From the NCBI RefSeq assembly GCF_001905125.1, contig NZ_LWLE01000001.1, positions 124,001-188,000 of the forward strand: DNA of 64,000 nt, written 5' to 3'. Below the pieces are notes generated by a model. It did not search any database, had not been told where the DNA came from, and saw only the letters and a program-made list of their open reading frames with translations. This document shows, in pieces, positions 34,363 through 42,820 of this stretch (positions are counted from its first letter, which is position 1; every line of letters starts with the position of its first letter). A program made the position numbers and the translations under genes. Origin of the DNA: Streptomyces sp. TSRI0281. Its GTDB lineage: Bacteria > Actinomycetota > Actinomycetes > Streptomycetales > Streptomycetaceae.

Positions 34363-35379
34363 ATGCGCCGCTACGGCAAGAACCCCGACGAGGACGACAT
34401 CCGCGTCCGCCCCAACCGCAAGGGCAACCGGCCCCGTACGCACACCCGCCCCAAGCACGAGGACGCCCAGGACGGCATGGTCCTCACCGTCGACCGGGGC
34501 AGACTCACCTGCCTCGTCGACGGCCGTACGGTGATGGCGATGAAGGCCCGCGAGCTGGGCCGCAAGGCCGCCGTGGTGGGCGACACCGTCTCCATCGTCG
34601 GCGACCTGTCCGGCGACAAGGACACCCTCGCCCGCATCGTCCGCATCGGTGAGCGCCGCTCGGTGCTGCGGCGGACCGCGGACGACGACGACCCGTACGA
34701 GCGGGTGGTCGTCGCCAACGCCGACCAGTTGGCGATCGTCACGGCGCTCGCCGATCCGGAACCCCGCCCGCGCATGATCGACCGCTGTCTGGTAGCGGCG
34801 TACGACGGCGGGCTCACCCCGCTCCTGGTGCTCACCAAGTCCGACCTGGCCTCGCCGGACAAGCTGCTGGAGACCTACACACCGCTCGGTGTCCCGTACA
34901 TCGTCACCAGCCGCGAGGAACTGGAGAGCGGCGACGCGGCCGACCTGGTGCGCGAGCAGCTGAACGACCGGATCACCGCGTTCGTCGGGCACTCCGGCGT
35001 GGGGAAGACCACCCTGGTCAACGCCCTCGTCCCGAAGGACCGGCGGCGGACGACCGGTGTCGTCAACGCGGTCACCGGGCGCGGCCGGCACACCACCACA
35101 TCAGCGCTCGCGCTGCCACTCCCCGGCGGCCGGGGCTGGGTGGTGGACACCCCCGGCGTGCGCTCCTTCGGGCTGCACCACGTCGACCCGTCACGCGTCA
35201 TCAACGCGTTCCCCGACCTGGAGCCCGGCACCGAGAACTGCCCGCGCGGCTGCACCCACGACGAGAACCAACCGGAATGCGCGCTGGACGCCTGGGTCGC
35301 CGAGGGGCACGCCGATCCGGCGCGGCTGTACTCGCTGCGGCGGCTGCTCGCCACACGGGAGCGGCGCGAGGGCGACTGA
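34363..35379 (+). CDS. rsgA: Small-ribosomal-subunit biogenesis GTPase RsgA
   Basis: This 338-residue circularly permuted GTPase helps 30S maturation. An OB-fold occupies about 38-95 (DGMVLTVDRGRLTCLVDGRT), then the permuted G motifs: G4 LTKSDLA near 164, G1 GHSGVGKTTLVN near 208, G3 DTPGVRSFGL near 263. The C-terminal zinc domain has NCPRGCTHDENQPEC. The N-terminal 30 residues are very basic. It starts four bases after the aroA stop, forming a two-gene unit. Confidence 0.93.
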   Translation: MRRYGKNPDEDDIRVRPNRKGNRPRTHTRPKHEDAQDGMVLTVDRGRLTCLVDGRTVMAMKARELGRKAAVVGDTVSIVGDLSGDKDTLARIVRIGERRSVLRRTADDDDPYERVVVANADQLAIVTALADPEPRPRMIDRCLVAAYDGGLTPLLVLTKSDLASPDKLLETYTPLGVPYIVTSREELESGDAADLVREQLNDRITAFVGHSGVGKTTLVNALVPKDRRRTTGVVNAVTGRGRHTTTSALALPLPGGRGWVVDTPGVRSFGLHHVDPSRVINAFPDLEPGTENCPRGCTHDENQPECALDAWVAEGHADPARLYSLRRLLATRERREGD

Positions 35380-35470
35380 GGCCCTTGCCCGGAGCGGGCC
35401 GGAACGGGCCGGTTCCGCGCCGCGCGGCTCGCGCACGTTTGCGAGTCACCAAGGACTGGTAAAGGCATAC

Positions 35471-35518
35471 TCGCACCGAGCGGGACGAGGGCGTCACCTA
35501 CGTGGGAGGCAACTGACG
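35471..35518 (+). promoter_or_regulatory. Structured leader before the SugE-type gene, possibly guanidine-III-like
   Basis: CGGGACGAGG (35481-35490) resembles the CCGGACGAGG block of guanidine-III (ykkC-III) riboswitches. CGTCA (35492-35496) can pair with TGACG (35514-35518) directly before the ATG, enclosing the Shine-Dalgarno GGGAGG. The second conserved helix is not convincing, so this may only be a sequestering hairpin. Confidence 0.3.
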
Positions 35519-35842
35519 ATGGCGTGGCTGCTGGTCGTGGTCGCAGGACTGCTGGAGACCGGCTTCGCCGTGTGTCTGAAGCTCAGCCATGGATTCACCC
35601 GGCTCTGGCCGACGATCGCGTTCTGTGCGTTCGCGCTCGGCAGCTTCGGGCTGCTGACGCTGGCGCTGAAGAAACTCGATGTCGGTCCGGCGTACGCGGT
35701 GTGGACCGGAATCGGCGCGGCCGGTACGGCGATCTACGGAATGATCTTCCTCGACGACGTGGTCTCGACGCTGAAACTGGTCTCGATCTCGCTGGTGATC
35801 GTCGGCGTGATCGGACTCCAGCTGTCCGGCTCCTCACACTGA
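35519..35842 (+). CDS. Small multidrug resistance family exporter, SugE/Gdx type
   Basis: This 107-residue four-helix membrane protein has the SMR proton/substrate Glu at E13 (LLVVVAGLLETGFAV). It also has the SugE/Gdx-like LKLSHGFTRLWP and YAVWTGIGAAGTAIYG motifs, much closer to guanidinium exporters than to EmrE. It would work as a dual-topology dimer exporting guanidinium or related small cations. The ATG at 35519 has GGGAGG nine bases upstream. It lies alone between rsgA and hisN. Confidence 0.88.
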   Translation: MAWLLVVVAGLLETGFAVCLKLSHGFTRLWPTIAFCAFALGSFGLLTLALKKLDVGPAYAVWTGIGAAGTAIYGMIFLDDVVSTLKLVSISLVIVGVIGLQLSGSSH

Positions 35843-35928
35843 CCCCGCCCCCCTCACGCGGCCCCCGCCGGGGCCACCCGCCAGGGGTGCTGTAGCCCCG
35901 CCGGGCCGCCGGTCGATACTGTGACGAC

Positions 35929-36729
35929 ATGCCCGATTACCACGATGATCTGCGCCTCGCCCATGTACTGGCGGACGCCGCCGACGCGGCGACGATGGAC
36001 CGGTTCAAGGCTCTCGACCTGAAGGTGGAGACCAAGCCGGACATGACGCCGGTGAGCGAGGCGGACAAGGCCGCCGAGGAGCTGATCCGCGGCCACCTCC
36101 ACCGGGCCCGCCCACGCGACGCGATCCTGGGCGAGGAGTACGGGCTGGAGGGCACCGGACCCCGGCGCTGGGTGATCGACCCGATCGACGGCACCAAGAA
36201 CTACGTACGCGGTGTACCCGTCTGGGCGACGCTGATCTCGTTGATGGAGGCGGGCGAGGACGGCTTCCAGCCGGTGGTCGGGGTGGTCTCGGCGCCCGCG
36301 CTGAGCCGTCGCTGGTGGGCGGCGAAGGGCGCGGGGGCGTTCTCCGGCCGCAGCCTCACCTCCGCGACCCGTCTGAAGGTGTCGCAGGTGGAGCGGATCG
36401 CGGACGCCTCGTTCGCGTACGCCTCGCTGAGCGGCTGGGAGGAGCAGGGCCGGCTGGACGGGTTCATGGACCTGACCCGGGCCTGCTGGCGGACCCGTGG
36501 GTACGGGGACTTCTGGCCGTACATGATGGTCGCCGAGGGTTCCGTGGACATCGCCGCCGAGCCCGAGCTCTCCCTGTGGGACATGGCGGCGAACGCGATC
36601 ATCGTGCAGGAGGCGGGCGGGCTCTTCACGAGCCTGGACGGGGTCTCCGGTCCGGGCGGCGGGAACGCGGCCGCCTCCAACGGGCTGCTCCACCACGAAC
36701 TGCTGGGCTACCTCAACCAGCGCTACTAG
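35929..36729 (+). CDS. hisN: Histidinol-phosphate phosphatase, inositol-monophosphatase family
   Basis: This 266-residue Mg-dependent phosphatase has metal-site motifs LGEEYG near 67, [12 protein letters not shown] near 83 and [11 protein letters not shown] near 218. It performs the penultimate step of histidine synthesis in Streptomyces, where hisN is unlinked to the his operon, and the gene order here (aroA, rsgA, SMR, hisN) agrees with that remembered neighbourhood. Inositol or other sugar phosphatase activity cannot be excluded from sequence. A strong terminator follows. Confidence 0.88.
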   Translation: MPDYHDDLRLAHVLADAADAATMDRFKALDLKVETKPDMTPVSEADKAAEELIRGHLHRARPRDAILGEEYGLEGTGPRRWVIDPIDGTKNYVRGVPVWATLISLMEAGEDGFQPVVGVVSAPALSRRWWAAKGAGAFSGRSLTSATRLKVSQVERIADASFAYASLSGWEEQGRLDGFMDLTRACWRTRGYGDFWPYMMVAEGSVDIAAEPELSLWDMAANAIIVQEAGGLFTSLDGVSGPGGGNAAASNGLLHHELLGYLNQRY

Positions 36730-36774
36730 GGACTCACCCCCCGCCGCCGGTCACCGCCGGGGCGAGGGGGGCGC

Positions 36775-36800
36775 GTGGGGCGGGTTTTTACCCGCCCCAC
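36775..36800 (+). terminator. hisN terminator
   Basis: GTGGGGCGGGT (36775-36785) pairs exactly with ACCCGCCCCAC (36790-36800) around a TTTT loop, 45 bases after hisN. Confidence 0.8.
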
Positions 36801-36918
36801 AGTCGTTCTTCATCCAGCCCTTGTTGACTCACCCCAAGGGTGCAACTCTGAGAGTCCCCCCACTTGTGAACTTGTGAATCGGCTCACAGGCCGGCTCACG
36901 AAGGAGGTGGCTCCCGTC

Positions 36919-37320
36919 ATGCTCGTCCGCGACGCCATGAGCACGATGGTCCTGACCATCGGCCCCACCCATACGCTCCGCCAGGTCGCCCGGCTGATGT
37001 CGGCCCGCCGCGTCGGGGCAGCCGTCGTCCACGACCCGGACACCTGTGGGCTCGGCATCATCACCGAGCGCGACATCCTCAACGCGGTCGCCTCGGGGCA
37101 GAGCCCCGATCTGGAGACCGCGTCCGCCCACACCACCGACAACGTGGTGTTCGCCGCCCCCACCTGGACGCTGGAGGAGGCCGCGGAAGCCATGACGCAC
37201 GGCGGTTTCCGCCATCTGATCGTGCTGGACGACGCCGGCCCGGTGGGCATCGTCTCGGTGCGCGACATCATCCGCTGCTGGGCACCGGCCAGGCGCCGCA
37301 CGGTCGGCCTGGTGGGCTGA
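36919..37320 (+). CDS. Two-CBS-domain protein
   Basis: This 133-residue protein consists of a pair of CBS domains (VRDAMSTMVLTIGPTHTLRQ, then GLGIITERDILNAV; and WTLEEAAEAMTHGGFRHLIV, then GIVSVRDIIRCW), which usually bind adenine nucleotides as energy sensors. The ATG at 36919 is preceded by AAGGAGG eleven bases away. It has no fused effector domain, so it probably regulates a separate partner. A convergent terminator separates it from the catalase gene. Confidence 0.85.
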   Translation: MLVRDAMSTMVLTIGPTHTLRQVARLMSARRVGAAVVHDPDTCGLGIITERDILNAVASGQSPDLETASAHTTDNVVFAAPTWTLEEAAEAMTHGGFRHLIVLDDAGPVGIVSVRDIIRCWAPARRRTVGLVG

Positions 37321-37344
37321 GGCCGGTCCGCGACGGGAACGGCC

Positions 37345-37379
37345 GGTGGGCCGGACCCCCGAAGGGAATCCGGCCCACC
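37345..37379. terminator. Bidirectional terminator between the CBS gene and the catalase gene
   Basis: GGTGGGCCGGA (37345-37355) pairs with TCCGGCCCACC (37369-37379), loop of 13, between convergent genes. Confidence 0.8.
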
Positions 37380-37395
37380 GTCCACGACAAGCGTC

Positions 37396-38850
37396 CTACT
37401 GGCCGCGCAGGGCCTGGACCGCGGTTTCCAGCCGCTTGCCGAAGTCTCCGTCCGCCTGACGGAAGTTGTTGACCGCACGCTCGGCTATGTCGTCGCGCGA
37501 GACCTTGGCGATGAACCCGGCGAGGTTGTCGATCAGCCGGGCCTTCTCGTCCTCGGAGTAGAGCCGGTAGAGGTTTCCGGCCTGCACGAAGTCGTTGTCC
37601 TCGGCGTGGCTCACCGCCTCGTGGTTGCCGGTGGGACCGGTGACCGGGACGGGCTGCCACAGCGGCCGGTCGGTCTGGTTCGGCCCGCCGAAGCTGTTCG
37701 GCTCGTAGTTCTTCGCGCCCTTGTGACGGCCGTCGTACAGGTGACCGTCACGGCTGTTGGTACGCGCCTCGGTGGCGTGCGGGCGGTTCACCGGCAGGTG
37801 GTCGGCGTTGATGCCGACGCGGTAGCGGTGGGCGTCGCCGTACGCGAAGAGACGGCCCTGGAGCATCTTGTCCGGGGACGGCCCGATGCCCGGCACGAAG
37901 TGCGCGGGGCTGAAGATCGACTGCTCGGTCTCCGCGAAGACGTTCTCCGGGTTGCGGTTGAGCTCCAGCTTCCCGATCTCGATCGGCGGGTAGTCCTCGT
38001 GCGGCCACACCTTGGTCAGGTCGAACGGGTTGAAGCGGTACGTGGCCGCCTCGGAGGCGGGCATGACCTGGATCTGCACGGTCCAGGACGGGAACTCGCC
38101 GCGCTCGATCGACTCTCGGAGATCGCGCTGGTGGCTGTCCGGGTCCTCACCGGCGAGCTTGTTGGCCTCGTCCTGGGTGAGGTTCTTGATGCCCTGGTCG
38201 GTCTTGAAGTGGTACTTGACCCAGAAGACCTCACCGGCCTCGTTGTTCCACTGGTACGTGTGCGAGCCGTACCCGTTCATGTGACGCAGCGTGGCCGGGA
38301 TGCCGCGGTCGCCGAAGAGCCAGGTCACCTGGTGCGTCGACTCGGGCGACAGACCCCAGAAGTCCCAGACGTTGTCGGCCTCCTGCGAGCCGGTGTACGG
38401 GTCGCGCTTCTGGGTGTGGATGAAGTCGGGGAACTTGATGGCGTCCTTGATGAAGAACACCGGGGTGTTGTTGCCGACGAGGTCGTAGTTGCCCTCTTCG
38501 GTGTAGAACTTCAGTGCGAACCCGCGCGGGTCGCGCACGGCGTCGGCCGATCCGAGGTTGCCCGCGACGGTCGAGAAGCGCAGGAACGTCTCGGTCTGCT
38601 TGCCGACCTCGGAGAGGAACTTCGCCCGCGTCCACTGCGAGACGTCCCGGGTCAGCGTGAACGTGCCGTAGGCACCGGCACCGCGGGCGTGCACGATGCG
38701 CTCCGGGATGCGCTCCCGGTTGAAGTGGGCGAGCTTCTCCAGCAGCGCCTGGTCCTGGACGAGAACCGGTCCGCCGACGCCAGCGGTCTCGCTGTTCTGA
38801 TTGTCGGCGACCGGCGCGCCGGCCTCCGTGGTGAGCGGTCCCTGCGTCAC
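37396..38850 (-). CDS. katA: Haem catalase (small-subunit clade)
   Basis: This 484-residue monofunctional catalase degrades hydrogen peroxide. The distal His is in [12 protein letters not shown] near 58, the distal Asn in [10 protein letters not shown] near 130, and the proximal haem Tyr in [13 protein letters not shown] near 340, with [20 protein letters not shown] between. The GTG at 38850 ([11 protein letters not shown]) is chosen because CAGGAGG lies five bases upstream; ATGs further up would extend the protein by up to 17 residues. It is divergent from a Fur-family regulator with a dyad between, the usual catA-catR arrangement in Streptomyces. Confidence 0.92.
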   Translation of the reverse strand: MTQGPLTTEAGAPVADNQNSETAGVGGPVLVQDQALLEKLAHFNRERIPERIVHARGAGAYGTFTLTRDVSQWTRAKFLSEVGKQTETFLRFSTVAGNLGSADAVRDPRGFALKFYTEEGNYDLVGNNTPVFFIKDAIKFPDFIHTQKRDPYTGSQEADNVWDFWGLSPESTHQVTWLFGDRGIPATLRHMNGYGSHTYQWNNEAGEVFWVKYHFKTDQGIKNLTQDEANKLAGEDPDSHQRDLRESIERGEFPSWTVQIQVMPASEAATYRFNPFDLTKVWPHEDYPPIEIGKLELNRNPENVFAETEQSIFSPAHFVPGIGPSPDKMLQGRLFAYGDAHRYRVGINADHLPVNRPHATEARTNSRDGHLYDGRHKGAKNYEPNSFGGPNQTDRPLWQPVPVTGPTGNHEAVSHAEDNDFVQAGNLYRLYSEDEKARLIDNLAGFIAKVSRDDIAERAVNNFRQADGDFGKRLETAVQALRGQ

Positions 38851-38941
38851 GTGCGCCTCCTGCGTCATGTCCTGCACATTCGTCATCTGTCGATGCCGCA
38901 CAGCCTGTCCCTTGGCGTATGCCGATCTCGATCCTACGATG

Positions 38942-38956
38942 GACTTTGTCTAAGTC
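38942..38956. promoter_or_regulatory. Probable CatR operator between catalase and catR
   Basis: GACTT-TGTCT-AAGTC is an exact five-base inverted repeat with a five-base spacer, in an AT-rich patch midway between the divergent starts. A further half, AAAGTC, lies at 38969-38974. Fur/PerR-type repressors bind such dyads. Confidence 0.65.
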
Positions 38957-39018
38957 AAGCGAACATCCAAAGTCACATCTATTCGGAACACGGTCCCCTC
39001 ACTGTTAGGCTGAATCCC

Positions 39019-39438
39019 ATGAGTGACCTGCTGGAACGACTCCGAGGACGCGGCTGGCGCATGACGGCGCAGCGGCGTGTCGTGGCCGAGGTCCTCGACG
39101 GGGACCATGTCCACCTGACGGCGGACGAGGTGCACGCGAGGGCCGTCGACCGGCTTCCCGAGATCTCCCGGGCCACCGTGTACAACACCCTGGGCGAGAT
39201 GGTGTCCCTGGGCGAGGTCCTGGAGGTCTCCACCGACCGCCGGGCCAAGCGCTACGACCCGAACGCCCACCACCCCCACCACCACCTGGTCTGCGCGCGG
39301 TGCGGCACCATCCGCGACGTCCACCCGTCGGGCAACCCGCTCGCGGACCTGTCGCCCGACGAGCGGTTCGGCTTCACGGTCTCGGGCGTCGAGGTGACGT
39401 ACCGCGGTATCTGCCCGAACTGCGCCAGTACGGCCTGA
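39019..39438 (+). CDS. catR: Fur-family peroxide-sensing repressor CatR
   Basis: This 139-residue Fur/PerR-family regulator has a winged helix in residues 1-85 (RMTAQRRVVAEVLDGDHVHL, EISRATVYNTLGEMVSLGEV). The regulatory metal site is His/Asp-rich (YDPNAHHPHHHLVC), with structural zinc from CARC and CPNC. Divergence from the catalase gene and the shared dyad suggest it represses catalase and itself until metal-catalysed oxidation. It has no clear Shine-Dalgarno site at ATG 39019. A terminator follows. Confidence 0.9.
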   Translation: MSDLLERLRGRGWRMTAQRRVVAEVLDGDHVHLTADEVHARAVDRLPEISRATVYNTLGEMVSLGEVLEVSTDRRAKRYDPNAHHPHHHLVCARCGTIRDVHPSGNPLADLSPDERFGFTVSGVEVTYRGICPNCASTA

Positions 39439-39465
39439 CCCCCCGGCCGCACGGACCCACCGACG

Positions 39466-39494
39466 AAGCCCCGGCGCGACGCGTGCCGGGGCTT
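39466..39494 (+). terminator. catR terminator
   Basis: AAGCCCCGGC (39466-39475) pairs with GCCGGGGCTT (39485-39494), followed by TCGCG, 27 bases after the stop. Confidence 0.75.
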
Positions 39495-39659
39495 TCGCGT
39501 ACCCCCTTCCCGAATCTGACGGGTCGTCATATCGTCGGCGGTGATCGCCGCCGCCCATGACACCTGTGACGCCCCACGGCACCCGTGACTCCCCTGCCGC
39601 TCACGTCATCTGCGTCACACGCGGTGGATCCGCACCTCGACGGACACGAGGAGAGACCC

Positions 39660-40490
39660 GTGGGAGCTGCGCACCCGACCCCACCTCCGCCCGGAACACC
39701 CGCCCCCGCCCCCGCCCTTGTACCGCCCAAGCTCCGTGCCCGTGGACTGGCCCGCTCCTTCGGGCGCGGCGCCCACGCGCTGCCCGCCCTCGGCCCGGTG
39801 GACATCGAGATCGCGCCGGGCGAGTTCACCTGCCTCGTCGGCCCGTCCGGCTGCGGCAAATCCACACTGCTGCGGATAGCCGCCGGACTGCTGCGGCCCA
39901 GCGCGGGCGAGCTGGAGATCCGCACGGCATCGCCCCGGCCGGCCGCGATGATCTTTCAGGACTACGGGATCTACGACTGGAAGAACGTCCTCGCCAACGT
40001 CCGCTTCGGCCTCGACATCCAGCGCGTCCCCCGCAAGGAGGCCGACGCCAGGGCCCGGGACTGGCTGGCCAGAATGGGCCTGTCCGAGTTCGCCGACGCC
40101 TACCCGGCGGCGCTCTCGGGCGGGATGCGGCAGCGGGTGGCGATCGCGCGGGCACTCGCCGTGGAACCCGAGATGCTGCTGATGGACGAGCCCTTCGCCG
40201 CGCTCGACGCCCAGTTGCGCACGATCCTCCAGGACGAGCTGCTGGACCTCACCCAGACCACCCGTACCACCGTGCTCTTCATCACCCACAGCCTCGAAGA
40301 GGCCATCCTGCTCGGCGACCGGGTGCTGGTGATGTCCGCCCGGCCCGGCCGGATCATCGCCGAGCACCGCCCGCCCTTCGACCGTCCACGCACCGCGGAC
40401 ATCCGGGCGACCACCGCGTTCACCGCGCTGAAGGCCGAGTTGTGGGACGTACTGCGCGGCGAGGTACGAAGGGAGGCGGTCCCGGCATGA
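39660..40490 (+). CDS. ABC transporter ATP-binding protein, nitrate/sulfonate/taurine class
   Basis: This 276-residue ATPase has Walker A VGPSGCGKSTLL near 61, the Q-loop MIFQDYGIYDWKNV, signature LSGGMRQRVAIARAL, Walker B MLLMDEPFAALD and switch His FITHSLEEA. It is most like SsuB/TauB/NrtD. The GTG at 39660 is chosen for GAGGAG six bases before it; the longer frame from 39585 has no site. It overlaps the permease start by ATGA. Likely substrate is an organosulfur compound, nitrate or a thiamine-precursor-like molecule. Confidence 0.88.
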   Translation: MGAAHPTPPPPGTPAPAPALVPPKLRARGLARSFGRGAHALPALGPVDIEIAPGEFTCLVGPSGCGKSTLLRIAAGLLRPSAGELEIRTASPRPAAMIFQDYGIYDWKNVLANVRFGLDIQRVPRKEADARARDWLARMGLSEFADAYPAALSGGMRQRVAIARALAVEPEMLLMDEPFAALDAQLRTILQDELLDLTQTTRTTVLFITHSLEEAILLGDRVLVMSARPGRIIAEHRPPFDRPRTADIRATTAFTALKAELWDVLRGEVRREAVPA

Positions 40491-41359
40491 GCGCCTCCGT
40501 GAAGACCCCGCCGCGCACCCGCGACGACGTCCTCGTCCGCCGGCCCGGACCGCGCGAGCTGCGCCCCGGCCGCACCCACCGCAGGCGCCGCACCCTGGAG
40601 GTGGCGCTCGCCGTCGCCGTACCGCTGGCGCTCGTCCTGCTGTGGCAGCTGGCCGCCGAGCGCTCCTGGATCGACGCGCGGGTGTATCCGGCGCCCTCCA
40701 CCATCGCCGCCGACGGCTGGGACCGGGCTGCCGACGGGGAGCTGTGGCCCGACGTGTGGGCCACCCTCAAGCGGGTCCTCGGCGGCTACGCGATCGGCAC
40801 GGCCGCCGGATACGCGCTCGGGCTGCTGATGGGCTCGCTCGCTCTCGTACGGGCGGCGCTGGAACCCTTGCTGGACGCGCTCTACGTCGTACCGAAGCTG
40901 GCGCTCCTGCCGGTCTTCCTCAATATGTTCGGCCTCGGTGAAGGTCCGCAGATCGCGCTGGTCGCCGCCACCGTCTTCTTCTTCGTCTGGATCTCCACCA
41001 TGGCGGCCGTCCTCGCCGTCCCGGCCGGGCACCGTGACGCCGGGCGGGTCTTCGGCGCCTCGCCCTGGCAGATGTTCCGGCATGTGCTGCTGCCCGCCTC
41101 ACTGCCCGCCGTCCTGGTCGGCGCACGGATCGCGGCGGGCGTCGCGGTGCTGGTCATCGTCGCGTCCGAGCAGATCGCGGCGGCCGACGGGCTCGGCCAT
41201 CTGATCTTCGACTCCCGGGCGCTCTTCCAGAACGACGTGATGTTCGTCGGGATCGTCTGCGTGGCCGTGCTCGGGGTCGTGTTCTCCGAGCTGGTACGGA
41301 TCGCCGGGCGGCTGCTCACCCCCTGGGCGCCACGCGACCGCGGCCGCGGCCAGTCGTGA
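40487..41359 (+). CDS. ABC transporter permease, SsuC/TauC-like
   Basis: This 290-residue membrane protein has a basic N-terminus and about six helices. The EAA-type coupling loop is in AGHRDAGRVFGASPWQMFRH (about 181-200), which docks on the ATPase. Start ATG 40487 overlaps the ATPase stop by four bases. It is paired with the lipoprotein downstream and forms the importer pore. Confidence 0.87.
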   Translation: MSASVKTPPRTRDDVLVRRPGPRELRPGRTHRRRRTLEVALAVAVPLALVLLWQLAAERSWIDARVYPAPSTIAADGWDRAADGELWPDVWATLKRVLGGYAIGTAAGYALGLLMGSLALVRAALEPLLDALYVVPKLALLPVFLNMFGLGEGPQIALVAATVFFFVWISTMAAVLAVPAGHRDAGRVFGASPWQMFRHVLLPASLPAVLVGARIAAGVAVLVIVASEQIAAADGLGHLIFDSRALFQNDVMFVGIVCVAVLGVVFSELVRIAGRLLTPWAPRDRGRGQS

Positions 41360-41394
41360 ACCGCGGCCCTCTCCCCCTCTCGTACGGAGGCACT

Positions 41395-42531
41395 GTGCGT
41401 ATCCCGTCCACCTGCACCGCCGTCCTCCTGGCGGCGTCCCTGCTCACGGCGACCGCCTGCGCCCAGAGCGGCACCGCGAGCGACGACGCCCCCAGGGCGC
41501 CCCGCACCGTCAAGCCCGTCGCGGGCTGCGGCCCGGCCGCCCGGAGCGACCCGGCCGACCGCGCGCCCGACCGTGAACCGGCGCGCTGCGACAAGGGCGC
41601 GCCCGCCCCGCAGCCGCTGAAGAAGAAGCGGACGATCACCGTGGCGACCGGGACACTGAGCGCGGAGTACGTCGCGCCGCTCCAGGTCGCGGTCGCCGAG
41701 GGCGAGTTCGCCAAGGAGGGCCTGGACGTCCGGCTGAAGGTGCTGCCGACCCCGGACGCCCTGCCGTTGCTGGCCCGCGGCGATGTGGACGCCCAATGGG
41801 CGGCTCCCGAGGCAGCCGTGATGAACGGCATCAACGGCGGCTTCGCCATCAAGTGGGTGGCCGGGAACTTCTCCCCCGCCGCCACCTCCCGCAGCGGTCT
41901 GTGGGTACGGCTCAAGGACGGCGAGAGCGCCGACCGGGTCGACATGGCGGGGCGGCGGCTCGGCACCATGATCGGCAAGGGGTCGGTGATCATGTACCCG
42001 ATGGCCACCTCCCTGAAGAAGCACGGCGGCGGTCTGGACAGGATCGCCTTCCAGCAGCTCGGATCCGCCGATGTGCTGACCGCCCTGCGCAACGGCGGAG
42101 TGGATTCCGCCTGGCTGCTCGACCCGGTCTGGCGCAAGGTCGACGGCGACAAAAAGTACGCGTTCCTGGGCGGACAGCCGCTCGGTGAACCACTGGGCGG
42201 CCTGCTCTTCGGGCCGGCGCTGCTGAACAAGGACCCGGACGCGGGCGTCGCGTTCCTGCGCGCCTACATCAGGACCGTGAACACCTACTTCGCCGGGGAC
42301 TACAAGGCCGACCCCGCCTTCGTCTCCACCCTCGCGAAGCTGATGCGGACCGGCGAGCCGGTGCTGCGGTCGACGCCCTCGATGCGGATGGACTGGGAGA
42401 TCCGCGAGGGCACGACGGACCGGCTGCAGCAGGCGTACCGGGACGCGGGGGTGCTGGACGGCGATCCGGTGCCGGAGGAGAAGGCCGTGGACCGTGCGCT
42501 GTACGGGGAGGCCGTCGGCCACCGGGACTGA
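41395..42531 (+). CDS. ABC transporter substrate-binding lipoprotein, SsuA/NMT1-like
   Basis: This 378-residue exported lipoprotein has signal peptide and lipobox LLTATAC near 18-24, then a 65-residue Ala/Pro/Asp linker with two further Cys (AGCGPAA, ARCDKGA) that could form a disulfide. An NMT1/SsuA-like periplasmic fold follows (ITVATGTLSAEYVAPLQVAV near 84, RGDVDAQWAAPEAAVMNG near 130). The GTG at 41395 has CGGAGG four bases upstream and gives a proper signal; GTG 41356 overlapping the permease stop is an alternative. The ligand is undefined. Confidence 0.86.
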   Translation: MRIPSTCTAVLLAASLLTATACAQSGTASDDAPRAPRTVKPVAGCGPAARSDPADRAPDREPARCDKGAPAPQPLKKKRTITVATGTLSAEYVAPLQVAVAEGEFAKEGLDVRLKVLPTPDALPLLARGDVDAQWAAPEAAVMNGINGGFAIKWVAGNFSPAATSRSGLWVRLKDGESADRVDMAGRRLGTMIGKGSVIMYPMATSLKKHGGGLDRIAFQQLGSADVLTALRNGGVDSAWLLDPVWRKVDGDKKYAFLGGQPLGEPLGGLLFGPALLNKDPDAGVAFLRAYIRTVNTYFAGDYKADPAFVSTLAKLMRTGEPVLRSTPSMRMDWEIREGTTDRLQQAYRDAGVLDGDPVPEEKAVDRALYGEAVGHRD

Positions 42532-42567
42532 GCGGGCCCGGTGCCGTTACCCGCTCCCGCACATGAC

Positions 42568-42601
42568 AGAGGCCCGGATCCTTGAAAGGATCCGGGCCTC
42601 T
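42568..42601. terminator. Terminator between the ABC operon and tRNA-fMet 1
   Basis: A perfect 14-base stem AGAGGCCCGGATCC/GGATCCGGGCCTCT with loop TTGAAA lies between convergent transcription units. The core GGCCCGGATCC is repeated at the second tRNA. Confidence 0.8.
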
Positions 42602-42609
42602 GTCTTCAG

Positions 42610-42683
42610 TAGCGGGGACAGGATTTGAACCTGCGACCTCTGGGTTATGAGCCCAGCGAGCTACCGAGCTGCTCCACCCCGCG
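42610..42683 (-). tRNA. Initiator tRNA-fMet (CAT), copy 1
   Basis: A 74-base cloverleaf without encoded CCA has anticodon CAT in CTCATAA. Initiator features are visible: three consecutive G-C pairs in the anticodon stem (GGG/CCC) and an unpaired first position (C1 opposite U72). The T-loop reads GGTTCAAATCC. It is identical to copy 2 at 45128-45201. Confidence 0.95.
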
Positions 42684-42820
42684 TCGATGAATGCAACACT
42701 ACGTCACCCCGCCGACCAGCGCAAATTCACTCGACCGCCCCAAGGGCCGCCCCGAAATCCCCGGCGGGCGCGCGACGACGGCCCTTGGCCGGGGACATGG
42801 CGGGAACGGGCAGGGCGGTG

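Noticed and set aside
35380..35480. Guanidine-I (ykkC) riboswitch before the SMR gene
   Set aside because: GGACTGGTAAAGG superficially recalls a ykkC block but the other conserved segments are absent.
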